Below are positions 43,930 through 53,661 of a stretch of DNA of 64,000 nt, in pieces (position 1 is the first letter of the stretch; each line of letters starts with the position of its first letter). Below the pieces are notes generated by a model that had not been told where the DNA came from, made no database searches, and worked only from the letters and a program-made list of their open reading frames with translations. The DNA is taken from NCBI GenBank assembly GCA_011799875.1, contig CM022301.1, positions 209,767,888 through 209,831,887 of the forward strand. Reading direction: 5' to 3'. The stretch comes from Thinopyrum elongatum (lineage: Eukaryota > Streptophyta > Magnoliopsida > Poales > Poaceae). The position numbers and the translations under genes are program-made.

Positions 43930-46110
43930 ATTTTGGAAAATTCCAGGGGTCATTTGACCTTTTAAGACATTTAAGTGATTTTCTAGCCATTTAATGACCG
44001 TAATTCAAATTTGAACTACATGTACATGCAATAGCTAACCATAACGGTTTGAAAAGTCATATTTTGTGTACTTGTGTGCGAGTTAATTCCATGTGTAGTA
44101 AATTGGACGGAATTTTCAAACATATTGGTTTCACGGCTATGACACAATTAAGCATGGAGTGCCATGGCATTTAAATTCCAAAAAATTAAAAAAAGATCAG
44201 AAACACATGAAACCTTGCTTGATGTAATGTCATGCCACCAAGATGATGTGGTAAAAAAATTGGCATGTTTGACGAAAGTTTGGACACACACCCCTCACAA
44301 ACCGGAGCAACTCACTAGAAGGCTCGTGGTTCCAAGTGGGAACAATGTCTGTTTGATGACGAACGGGCGATAGCTTCCTCTTACGGGCTTCAAAAAAAAT
44401 TCTACAGTTAACATGCACTAATACAACTGTCGTTTTAAAATTTGGAAAATACCAGGGGCCATTTGACCTTTTTAAGACATTTAAGTGATTTTCTAGGCAT
44501 TTAATGACCGTAATCCAAATTTGGACTACATCTACATGCAACGGCTAACGATAACGGTTTGAAAAATCATATTTGTGTACTTGTGTGCGAGTTAATTCCA
44601 TGTGCAGTAAATTGGAAGGAAATTTTGAACATATTGGTCTCACGCCCTGGACACATGCATGGAGTGCCATGGCATTTAAATTCTAAAAAATTAAAAAAAA
44701 GATCAAAAACACATGAAACCTTGCTTGATGTAATGTCATGCCACCAAGATGATGTGGTAAAAAAAATTGGCATGTTTGATGAAAGTTTGGACACACACCC
44801 CTCATAAACCGGAGCAACTCACTAGAAGGCTCGTGGTTCCGAGAGGGAACAATGCATGTTTGATGACGAACGGGAGAAAGCTTCCTCTTACGGCCTTTAA
44901 TTTTTTTTTCACATTTAACATGCACAAATACAATTGTCTTGTGAAAATTTGGAAACTTCAGGGGTCATTTGACCTTTTAAAGACATTTAAGTGATTTTCT
45001 AGCCATTTAATGACCATAATTCAAATTTGAACTACATCTACATGCAAGAGCTAACCATAACAGTTTGAAAAATCACATTTATGTACTTGTGTGCGAGTTA
45101 ATTTCATGTGCAGTAAATTAGAAGGAATTTTCAAACATATTGGTCTCACGACATGGACACATGCATGGAGTGCCATGGCATTTTAATTCCAAAAAATTAA
45201 AAAACTGATCAGAAAAACATGAAACATTGCTTGATGTAATGTCATGCCACCAAGATGATGTGGTAAAAAAATTGGCCTGTTTGACGAAAGTTTGGACACA
45301 CACCCCTGACAAACCGGAGCAACTCACTAGAAGGCTCGTGGTTCCGAGAGGGAACAATGCATGTTTGATGACGAACGGAAAATAGCTTCCTCTTACGGCC
45401 TTCAAATTTTTTCTACACTTAACATGCATTAATACTACTGTCATGTGAAAATTTGGAAAAATTCAGGGGTCATTTGACCTTTTAAAGACATTTAAGTGAT
45501 TTTCTAGCCATTTAATGACCGTAATTCAAATTTGAACTACATCTACATGCAACAGCTAACCATAACGGTTTGAAAAATCATATTTGTGTACTTGTGTGCG
45601 AGTTAATTCCATGTGCAGTAAATTAGAAGGAATTTTCAAACATATTGATCACACGGCATGGACACATGCATGGAGTGCCATGGCATTTTAATTCCAAAAA
45701 AATAAAAAATGATCAGAAATACATGAAACCTTGCTTGATGTAATGTCATGCCACCAAGATGATGTGGTAAAAAAATTGGGCTGTTTGACGAAAGTTTGGA
45801 CACACACCCCTCACAAACCGTAGCAACTCACTAGAAGGCTCGTGTTTCCGAGAGGGAACAATGTATGCTTGATGACGAACATGAGATAGCTTCCTCTTAT
45901 GGCCTTCAAATTTTTTCTACATTTAACGTGCACTAATACAATTGTCATGTGATAATTTGGAAAATTATAGGGGTCATTTGACCTTTTAAAGACATTTAAG
46001 TGATTTTCTAGCCATTTAATGACCGTAATTCAAATTTGAACAACATCTACATGCAACGGCTAACCATAACGGTTTGAAAAATCATATTTTTGTGTACTTG
46101 TGTGCGAGTT
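43930..46110. repeat. Tandem array of ~505 bp units in CACTA element F
   Basis: Unit starts marked by TTTGGAAAATTCCAGGGG-like sequence recur near 43932, 44441, 44949, 45451 and 45955, giving about 4.3 copies. Each unit contains CATGGAGTGCCATGGCATTT, GATGATGTGGTAAAAAAATT and CACTAGAAGGCTCGTG. Short open frames in it recur only because the unit does. F2 enters its first unit at about 63891 and continues outside the window. Confidence 0.9.
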
Positions 46111-46505
46111 AAAAAATCATCAGACGATGTAAATATCTGGTGTTCAAAAAAGAAAATGTAAAGATCTGGCAAGACAACCGGCCCCACATGATTGGCACTC
46201 TATTTCGCGCCTCGAGGTTTGGAAGGTGAGTGGCGCAGGTTATTAATCAGACACGGTTCTGTCTTGGAAACCGTCAGCTATTAAGTTCACACATGGATTT
46301 TGCTGCGGGAATCGTGTGTAATTCAAACTACAGTACTCGTAAATTCCGGCGACCGGCGTGTGTACAATTCCCGTCGATCTAGATTCCGGCTGCCAATAAA
46401 TACTACCTTGCTCACATCGTCCTGCATGCATTCTCATCTACATCCTCCCCTCGCTCGCCCTCGCCCTCTCTTTCTCTTTCTCTCTCTCTCTCTCAAATCT
46501 CTGCC

Positions 46506-47113
46506 ATGGCACCGCCGATCTGCCCATGCGCCGATGAGGAGTCGCCGCCCCCCGAGGACGCTTAGTCAAAGAGCAGCGACGAGGAGGACCACTACGCACC
46601 GCCGGACGAGGTTGCGCCGGACCCCCCACCTTTGGATTGGTTTTGGGGCCAGTACAATCTTTGTTTGTGGAAGTCGCTGCTGCCGGCTGAGAAAGCCAGG
46701 CAAGTGGCGTTCAAGAAGGAGATGGCGGCGGAGGAAGCCAGGTACCAGGCGGCCTGTGAAGCCCGTGATGCTGCCTAGAAAAAGGAGGCGGTGGAGCTTT
46801 GGGGGCGGGCGCGTCATCGTGCGGAGGAGGTGTACGAAGACGGGTACTTCGCGAGGAAGGTCAAAGGCGCTAGGCGCCTCATCATTGTGTGGAGGTGGGC
46901 GATAAGCTCCAGCGTGCCACCGACGAGGAGCTCCGGTGGGCGCCTAACGAAATGGAAAGATCGTTCGCGCTCGTCCGCCATCAAGAGGCAGATCGGTACG
47001 TCAAGCGCTGCGAGGCGTAGGAGGCTGAGTACTGCCTCCGCGCTGGGAAGACGCCGCGCACCAGGGAGCTGCTGGCGAGGGGCTACCGGAATACTGCCCC
47101 CAGGAGGGATTAT
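46506..47113 (+). pseudogene. Decayed plus-strand cargo ORF in element F
   Basis: Begins with ATGGCACCGCCGATC after a CT-rich leader (46450-46500) typical of a plant 5' UTR. Reads MAPPICPCADEESPPPEDA, then in-frame TAG (46563-46565), then SSDEEDHYAPPDEVAPDPPP and LDWFWGQYNLCLWKSLLPAE, TAG (46776-46778), ELWGRARHRAEEVYEDGYF, and after a frameshift near 46880 RATDEELRWAPNEMERSF and a basic end near 47113. I do not recognise the protein. Its charged helical composition resembles other cargo ORFs of plant CACTA elements. Confidence 0.45.
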
Positions 47114-47556
47114 TAGTTTTAGTATTGTTCATTTTCAATTTTATGCATTGTACCTAGTAGTTAAGTATCATCACGTATATGTGATGATATTATATACATT
47201 CTGTGATGAACTAATGAACAATTAATATATATATTATGAATTCCATTTTCTATCTGTTTTTGTATACTAATTTGTATCTAGCTGTTATCATCCACATATA
47301 CAGAATGGAAAGCGTATATACACACATTGAAACAGAACATACAAGAACGGAAAACAGAGTACACACATTGAAACAGAGCAATAAACAGAGCAATATTATG
47401 ATTGCTGTGAATACATAGCGATCCACGTCGAAATGACTCAACAAAATAAAACGCGTCCATGAGACCATGACCAGCAGCCCTTGCCTACGGTAGCTCTTGG
47501 CTCTGCCTGAACTCGTGCAGGCGTTCGTCCAAGCGGTTGACACGCTCGCGGTACAT

Positions 47557-48214
47557 CTAGAGCGCGATCTCGAGCTCCAAGTTGGCTATTTCATCGGAGA
47601 TCACCAGCTCGAGGATGCGACGGCCATGTTCCTCTACTGCGCCCAGGTGGACACCTAGGCCAAGGAGGCGGTCGAGCCTAGCAACTAGCGCGTTGGCATC
47701 GAGCGGGCCGCGGACAAGGCGAATGGCGCGACCCATGCGAACGGCGCGGCGGGCGTCCGGTGCAAGTACGGCGCGGCCGGCCTCTGGTGCAAGTACGAAG
47801 CAGAGGGCCTCTGCCCACTCCTGGCGTGAAATGGGTGTACTGACGGGACGTGTACCCAGCTGCGATGCCCTGTCGACAGCAGGCAAGCGCCGATGGATCC
47901 GCTCTTGCTATGCGTTGCGCTGCGCCTCTCGCTCTGCGACGCTCCAACAGTCTCGCCGTGCGGCGAGCCGCAGCCTATCGGCGCGGGCGCGCCTAGCTTG
48001 CTCTGCTGTGCGCCATCGATCATGTTGTGCGGCGAGCTGCAGCCTCTCGGTGCTGACATGCGCCAAGGGTCTGCTCAACCCTGGTGATGACGCGCATCAC
48101 GGCGTCGTCCATCACGTTGCCGGGGAGCACCTCGGCCTCGACGGGCCGTGGCGCCTTCTCGTTTTCCTCATCGACGAGGTTGATGGCAGAGGCGGCGCTT
48201 TGGTGGGTTGGCAT
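47557..48214 (-). pseudogene. Decayed minus-strand cargo ORF in element F
   Basis: Pieces of one helical protein in changing frames: MPTHQSAASAINLVDEENEK at 48214, then VMDDAVMRVITRVEQTLG, an Arg/Ala-rich coiled-coil stretch with repeated RLRLAARR-like units, then LDANALVARLDRLLGLGVHL and GRRILELVISDEIANLELEI ending near 47557. At least one frameshift and stops. It lies tail-to-tail with the plus-strand ORF at 46506-47113. Function not recognised. Confidence 0.4.
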
Positions 48215-48499
48215 GCTTGGAAAAGGTGGATGTGCTACAGGCTGTGCTTGTTGCCTTTGTGCGTCGCGCGCCGCCTAGGTTTATGCGCAATATCGCTGGG
48301 TGGCGGGAAACCGGTGAGGAAATGGCGGGAAACGGTGGTGTGTTCATAAAACACAATCAATTAATGGAAACTTAGCATAGAAGGAACATCGAGCTAGCAC
48401 AAGAAGTAGATGATGATCAGATGATCGTTTATCCTAGTTAATTATGCATGTAATAGTTTACTTTGGTGTGTGGAGATGTCATGTGTGTACTAGCCACCT

Positions 48500-48945
48500 A
48501 TGTAATTGGATGTTTGCCGCGTATTACACACAACTTGTTTATGTGAAACGTTTCTGTTCTCTTGGCTCAACACAAACAGTTTATCGCAATGAACTGTATG
48601 CCGTATATTGCACACACCTTCATCTAGCTGCCCATTTATGTTGTTCCGCCTCATCACAAACAGTTCATCCGAGTGAACTGTATGTCGTATATCGCACACA
48701 CCTTCATCTGGCTGCCTGTTTCTTTTGTTCTACCTCGTCGCAAACAGTTAATTGAACTAAACCGTATGCCCCGCATCGCACACACAACTAAAATCTAAAC
48801 CGTGTTTGATGTAACCTTCATCGCAAAGGTTTTGCATCTTTTTTGACGGGTTTTTTACATCACCGTTTGCGATTAATGCATCGCACACAGTTTCGTCAAA
48901 GGGTCTCTGATCGTAGTGTCGCGTTAGCAGCATCCTGCAGTAGTG
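48500..48945. repeat. Right subterminal repeats and terminus of CACTA element F
   Basis: Degenerate ~90 bp units (TATCGCACACACCTTCATCT, CAAACAGTT) repeat about three times, followed by GCATCGCACACAGTTTCG and the terminal repeat ending GCAGTAGTG at 48945. Confidence 0.75.
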
Positions 48946-50363
48946 AAGGTTCACTGTTCATTGCTTGTATGATAGGTGTAGGTGGGGGCTACATGCATCC
49001 CTTATGCAAATTGATTCAGGTATTACACCTCATTGTGGATTTCAGTTTATTGATCCATTATATTTTTAGATCATTGTGTAATGTTTCTTAATTGTACTTT
49101 ATTTTGTTTCAGATAAAACAAAACCCACACTAGCACACTTGTCCACCTGGAGGGGGATGGGGACAAACCAAAACAAAGCTAGCGAAGACTAGGTGGGTGG
49201 CAGATGCAATCTTGGATTGGCTGAGATAAACACCAACACTTGGTCCAACAACACTCCATGGGAAGCTTTTTGAGAAGTACAAAATTGATATACCTTACAT
49301 GAGGATTTTTTTATGGTAGGGAAATGGCTCTTGACAGGATAAATGGTTCATGGAACGAGAGTTTTCAGTTGCTTTACACTTACAAAGCTAAAGTGGAGAT
49401 GGCTAGTCCAGGGAGTGTTGTAGAGATTGACAAGCATATAGTTTCATACAAAATAAGAGGGAAGTCATTTGAGAAGGAGGGCTTTTGTTTGTTTCAAGGC
49501 TTGCTGGCAGGGGTTTCTGGATGGTTGCAGGCCCTATTTGGCTGTCGACGCAACTTGAAAGGATCGAGAAGAGGTGTCTAGAGGGGGGGTGATTAGACAC
49601 TCAACTAGCAAAAGTAGCAGTTTTTAAGTTCTTCAAGTTGAGGTAGAGTTTTAGCACAAGTTTAAGCATTCACAATACATTTCAAGCAAGCATGATAAGA
49701 GTATATGAGCAGCGGAAAATAAAGCATGCAATTTGCAAGAAAGTAAAGAGATGGGATTGGAGTGTGCAACCGCAATTGGAGACACGGAGATTTTTTACGT
49801 GGTTCCGATAGGTGGTGCTATCGTAAATCCACGTTGATGGAGACTTCAACCCACGAAGGGTAACGGTTGCGTGATTCCATGGAGGGCTCCACCCACGAAG
49901 GGTCCACGAAGAAGCAACCTTGTCTATCCCAGCATGGCCATCGCCCACGAAGGACTTGCCTCACTCGGGTAGATCTTCACGAAGTAGGCGATCTCCTTGC
50001 CCTTACAAACTCCTTGGTTCAACTCCACAATCTTGTCGGAGGCTCCCAAGTGACACCTAACCAATCTAGGAGACACCACTCTCCAAAAGGTAATAAATGG
50101 TGTGTTGATGATGAACTCCTTACTCTTGTGCTTCAAATGATAGTCTCCCCAACACTCAACTCTCTCTCATAGATTTGGCTATGGTGGAAAGATGATTTGA
50201 GTGGAAAGCAACTTGGGTAAGGCTAGAGATCAAGATTCTTATGGTTGGATTGGAATGTCTTGGTCTCAACACATGAGTAGGTGGTTCTCTCTCAGAAAAT
50301 GAGTAGTGGAAGTGTAGGCACGTTCTGATGGCTCTCTCTTGAATAGAGAAGGGGGTGGAGGGG

Positions 50364-50372
50364 TATATATAG
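50364..50372 (-). promoter_or_regulatory. TATA box of solo LTR G
   Basis: Minus strand GGCTATATATACCCCTCC, a consensus TATA box between the motif array and the presumed R region. Confidence 0.55.
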
Positions 50373-50410
50373 CCTCCACACAAAATCTAATCGTTACACA
50401 CATTTGACTC

Positions 50411-50875
50411 AACTCGGTCAGACCGAATGGAAGAACTCGGTGAGACCGATTCAATTCAAAATGTGAACATTAGGATTTTTGGTGGGACCGATAAGATCAA
50501 CTCGGTGGGACCGATGTGCTAGGGTTAGGGCAAAACCTCATCTCGGTGTGACCGATTGCATGAACTCGGTGAGACCGATTTCAGCAATGAGCAAACAGAG
50601 AATTGGTCAGGCAAACTCGGTGTGACCGGTTGCACATTTCGGTGAGACCGAAATAGTTGCAACAGGCAACAGAGAGTTTGCAAGGCGAACTCGGTGAGAC
50701 CGATCGCTCATTTCGGTAAGAACGAAATGTTACGAAGGGAAATAGAGAGTTTGCATTGCCATCTCGGTGAGACCGAGATACCTATCGGTGAGACCGAACT
50801 GATTAGGGTTTCTGGCAGTGGCTATGTCAAAGGAACTCGGTGGCGCCAGATAGATCAAATCGTTGGGGCCGAGTT
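50411..50875. repeat. Array of TCGGTNNNACCGA near-palindromes in solo LTR G
   Basis: About 14 occurrences of AACTCGGTGAGACCGATT-like motifs (for example 50411, 50434, 50499, 50541, 50563, 50613, 50638, 50688, 50761, 50783). The half-sites TCGGT and ACCGA are inverted around three variable bases; copies are dispersed 15-50 bp apart rather than strictly tandem. Confidence 0.85.
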
Positions 50876-52535
50876 TGACTTTAGGTTTAGGACATATCTG
50901 GAATTGAGAAAGTGGTTGAGGGCTTTGGAGCATATCACTAAGCACTTTGAGCAAGTAGACAATTAAGCAACACCTCATCCCCTCTTAATAGTATTGGCTT
51001 TTCCTATGGACTCAATGTGATCTTGGATCACTAAAATAGAAATGTAGAGTCTTGAGCTTGTGCCAATCTTTGTCCTTAGCATTTTGAAGGGGTTCCACAT
51101 CCTCTTGTCCAGGCCACGCCATCGTTGAACTATCTGAAATATACTAGATGAAAGTATTAGTCCAACAAGAGATATGTTGACATTAATTACCAAAACCACC
51201 CAGGGAGCACTTGTGCTTTCACAGGGAGCACTTGTGCTTTCACAACTGCTTTGAATAGAAGATGGAGAGGACAGCTAGTAGCAGCTTCTGCAGTTGATGG
51301 ACACAACTGGCTATTCCCAGTTGCATTTGGTGTGTTGGAGGCAGAGTCCGACGAAAGTTGGGTCTGGCTTCTGCAGCAGTTGCGCAACATTATAGGTACA
51401 CCCCCAAGTTTAGCTATACACACAAATGCTTGCAAGGGTTTAGAGACTGCAGTAGGAATTGTATTCCTTGGAGCAGAGCATAGGGAATGTATGCGACACC
51501 TAGCGCAGAATTTTAAAAAGAAATTCAGAGGTAAAGTTTACGATGAGAACCTATGGCCAGCATCATAGACATGCAGCTTGAGGAAGCATGAGCACCATTT
51601 GAGAGTGTTGTATGCTCACAATCCTGAGGGGAAGGAATACTTGGAAGCACATCATGGAATGGTGTGGTCAAGAAGCAAATTCAATGAAATCTGCAAAGTA
51701 GACTATGTGACCAGTAACCTCGCAGAGTGCTTCAATGCAAAGGTCAAGTCGGTGAAAGGGCTCTTGTTATGACAAGCATTTGACAAGATAAGGCAGATGA
51801 TCATGATAAAGATGGCTCTTCGTAAAAGAATTGCAGAAGCACAATACGTTGGCCATGTTATGCTCCCATCTCTGATTAAGGCATTGCATGCCAAGGCAAG
51901 AGGACTGAAGATGAAATGCATTCGACCATCGACATACGAGGCTGAGGTAACATATAATGACACTACAAATAGGGAATGGAGGTATCCGGTGAACCTAGCA
52001 ACTAGGGAATGCAGTTGTAGGCAATGGCAGATCCGTGGGAAGCCATGCATACATGCCCTACATCTCATGACTGTTATCGGGGGTGAAGATGGTGAAGTTG
52101 ATCAATATTGCTCTGAATATTTCTTTGTTGCCAAATTTTGGGCTGCTTATGCTGACAATGTACCTGCACTTTTGGGAAAAGACCAATGGAATAGAGTAGA
52201 TCCAGGGTTCAAACTATGTTCTCCTGTACTTACTAGACCACCAGGAAGACCAAGGAAGAACAGGATAAGAGCAGGTGAAGAGGGTCGTGTAAAAAGACAG
52301 CGTAAGTGCAAAAAATGTGGAACCCTAGGGCACATTGCTAGGCTTCGTGCCAATCCAGTGGATGCAGCATTTGGAGAAGAGGAACAATGGGCAGCAGCAA
52401 ATGCAGAGCAGAATGCAATAGTAGAGGAGAAGCACCGGCATCTTGGTATGTGTGTAGTAGAAGCACCGGCATCTTGGTATGTGTGCAACCTTCCCTTTTC
52501 TGTATGCATTTCTTCTTTTTTTATCGATGGCTTAT

Positions 52536-53121
52536 TGTCGTGGGAACGGATTTGACAATAGAGATGGGGGGTATGTAGGAGAGGGCAGAGTCCTAGCTAC
52601 GGCGAGGTTGTACGCACAGTTTTACGAGTTCAGGCCCCTCTCGGAGGAGGTAACAGCCCTATGTCTCGGTGCCGCAGAGGCTTGTTGATTGGAGTGTTGT
52701 ATAGTTACAGGGGGTGCGAACCCTTGTGCAAGAGGGGAGGGGTAGCTTATATAGAGTGCGCTGACCCCTCGCAGCCCTCGGTTACACAGGGGTTTAATGA
52801 GGAAATAAAGTCCTGTACGTTACTGGTAACGCCCGTGTTTAATGACCTTTAAGGCAACGGAGTGAATGCCCGACCGTTGCCATACTGAGGTGGCTCTAGG
52901 TCTTCTGTCTTCCGAGTGGAATTTTTAACTCCGAGTGAATAACGTAGGTCGAGTGGAATTGGGATATCCGAGTGGATCTTCTGCCGAGTGAATCGCACTT
53001 CGCGAGGATTCCAGTCGGTATCTTCTATTCAACTTTGTGGGCCTTGACCTCTTGTACAGTGTCCTTGGGTAGGGCATACAGGTCAGGCCTATAACCCTAC
53101 CCTAGGTACATGTCATCGTCA
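52536..53121 (-). repeat. Element H 3' LTR
   Basis: 586 bp, minus strand from TGACGATGACATG (53121) to CCCACGACA (52536). A minus-strand TATA box (TATATAAG) lies at 52746-52753. Many CCGAGTG/CACTCGG motifs occur (52910-52990), the same word that builds the hairpin array at 57650. Confidence 0.7.
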
Positions 53122-53136
53122 TTAGCCCCCGAATGG
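53122..53136 (-). other. Element H polypurine tract
   Basis: The minus strand reads CCATTCGGGGGCTAA directly before the LTR TGACG; GGGGG core, as in element D. Confidence 0.5.
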
Positions 53137-53537
53137 ATCGAGGACCGAGTGAAGAAGGATTGAAGCCGACTTTGATCTAACTCATTGTCTCTGGAACACC
53201 TTCTTTGAGGTTCGACAGTATGTTGGTAGTTTAATCCTTCGCTAATCGCCTTGATCTATTCTGGCTTCTGGAATTGCCGAGTGAAATATGTAGCATGGGA
53301 CTGAGCAGATTGGATTTGGGTATCTTTGGCGTGATCGACTGATCCGCTGCGCCCGGATTTCACGGGATTCGAAATTTGGAGAAGCGCGCGGGTCGGGGCA
53401 CGGCGTGGTAAGCGGAGCAAATGGAGAGGGACTCCTCGATCCTCGTGCCACCTTTTTCGTCACATATCGAGCAGGCGCCGGTTGCGGGATGCGCTGAGAT
53501 TACACGGGCCCACCAGTCAGTCACTCGGACGCGCAGA

Positions 53538-53546
53538 TATTTATAG
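53538..53546 (+). promoter_or_regulatory. TATA box of the antisense gene in element H
   Basis: CAGATATTTATAGCGACGC, about 115 bp before the ATG at 53662. It is followed by a CT-rich leader typical of plant 5' UTRs. The antisense gene therefore seems to have its own promoter, pointing away from the 3' LTR. Confidence 0.5.
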
Positions 53547-53661
53547 CGACGCAGCTGATGCGCGCAACAGTGCCCACCATTATCCTCTTTCTTCCTCGCC
53601 CTTCTGCCTTGCTCTCTCCAACACAGCGCCGCTCAGCTCGCGCCCGTCGACCACTGCAGCA

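Larger units (their letters stand above)
40286..48945. mobile_element. Element F: CACTA transposon, non-autonomous, with cargo genes
   Basis: 8660 bp bordered by TSD AAG (40283-40285 and 48946-48948). Ends are CACTGGTACAACGAGGTGCT at the left and, read inward from the right, CACTACTGCAGGATGCTGCT. Subterminal repeats lie at both sides: 46 bp units at 40486-40698 and CGCACACA/ACAGTT-rich sequence at 48500-48945. No transposase (TnpD/TnpA-like) is recognisable. It carries a GRF-like gene, an alanine-rich ORF, a ~505 bp tandem array and two decayed ORFs. It inserted in M's transposase between codons for ...SEPT and RFT. Confidence 0.85.
49556..51242 (-). mobile_element. Element G: solo LTR, minus strand, TSD CAACT
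   Basis: 1687 bp with ends TGAAAG...CTTTCA and a perfect 5 bp TSD CAACT (49551-49555 and 51243-51247), splitting M's transposase inside the codons for VDAT. TG...CA ends with a 5 bp TSD, and a minus-strand TATA box about 870 bp from its start, fit an LTR; no internal domain or second LTR is present. Reading from 51242, the start (TGAAAGCACAAGTGCTCCC) and the sequence that follows are a very common Triticeae repeat whose family I do not name with certainty. It contains the TCGGTNNNACCGA array (50411-50875). No gene is supported inside. Confidence 0.75.
38908..52535 (+). mobile_element. Element M: Mutator-like transposon, MuDR-type, interrupted
   Basis: Starts near 38908 (GGGATTTTTATGATAG, tentative terminal repeat) inside Athila pol. 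It carries a MuDR-like transposase in four blocks separated by F (40286-48945), G (49556-51242) and H (from 52536). Removing F and G with their TSD copies rejoins transposase protein sequence without loss. The 3' end of M must lie right of H, outside the window. The first ~380 bp (38908-39288) hold the presumed terminal inverted repeat, promoter and 5' leader, including a poly-C run near 39260-39269. Confidence 0.75.
39289..52535 (+). pseudogene. MuDR-type transposase of element M, split and decayed
   Basis: DDE transposase that would bind the element's ends and cut them out. Exon 1 39289-39374 (MLGVDTLQPIDRGDDW; donor CTAGGTAAGC); next exon from 39626 with YLKSSEHRFLPLTCDEHLEL, a frameshift near 39773, and RFDDTDDDERDENIDRKDPH and VIDRSEPT up to 40285. 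It resumes at 48946 (RFTVHCLYDRCRWGLHAS), then KYKIDIPYMRIFYGREMALD and NGSWNESFQLLYTYKA (49324), a frameshift near 49487, and YLAVDAT (49550). The MULE core resumes at 51243: RWRGQLVAASAVDGHNWLFP, then IHTNACKGLE, where the expected catalytic Asp (TDACKGLE) is Asn. Later parts: SNLAECFNAKVK, SWIM zinc finger CSCRQWQIRGKPCIHAL, and zinc knuckle CKKCGTLGHIARLR (last Cys lost). Stops at 51566 and 51770 confirm decay. Confidence 0.8.

Noticed and set aside
44164..45444. Repeated ~70-110 residue open frames on both strands
   Set aside because: They recur only because the ~505 bp unit recurs; the frame is open by chance in some units and closed in others.
43930..46110. CRISPR-like or satellite locus
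   Set aside because: Units are ~505 bp direct repeats without unique spacers, inside a eukaryotic CACTA transposon.
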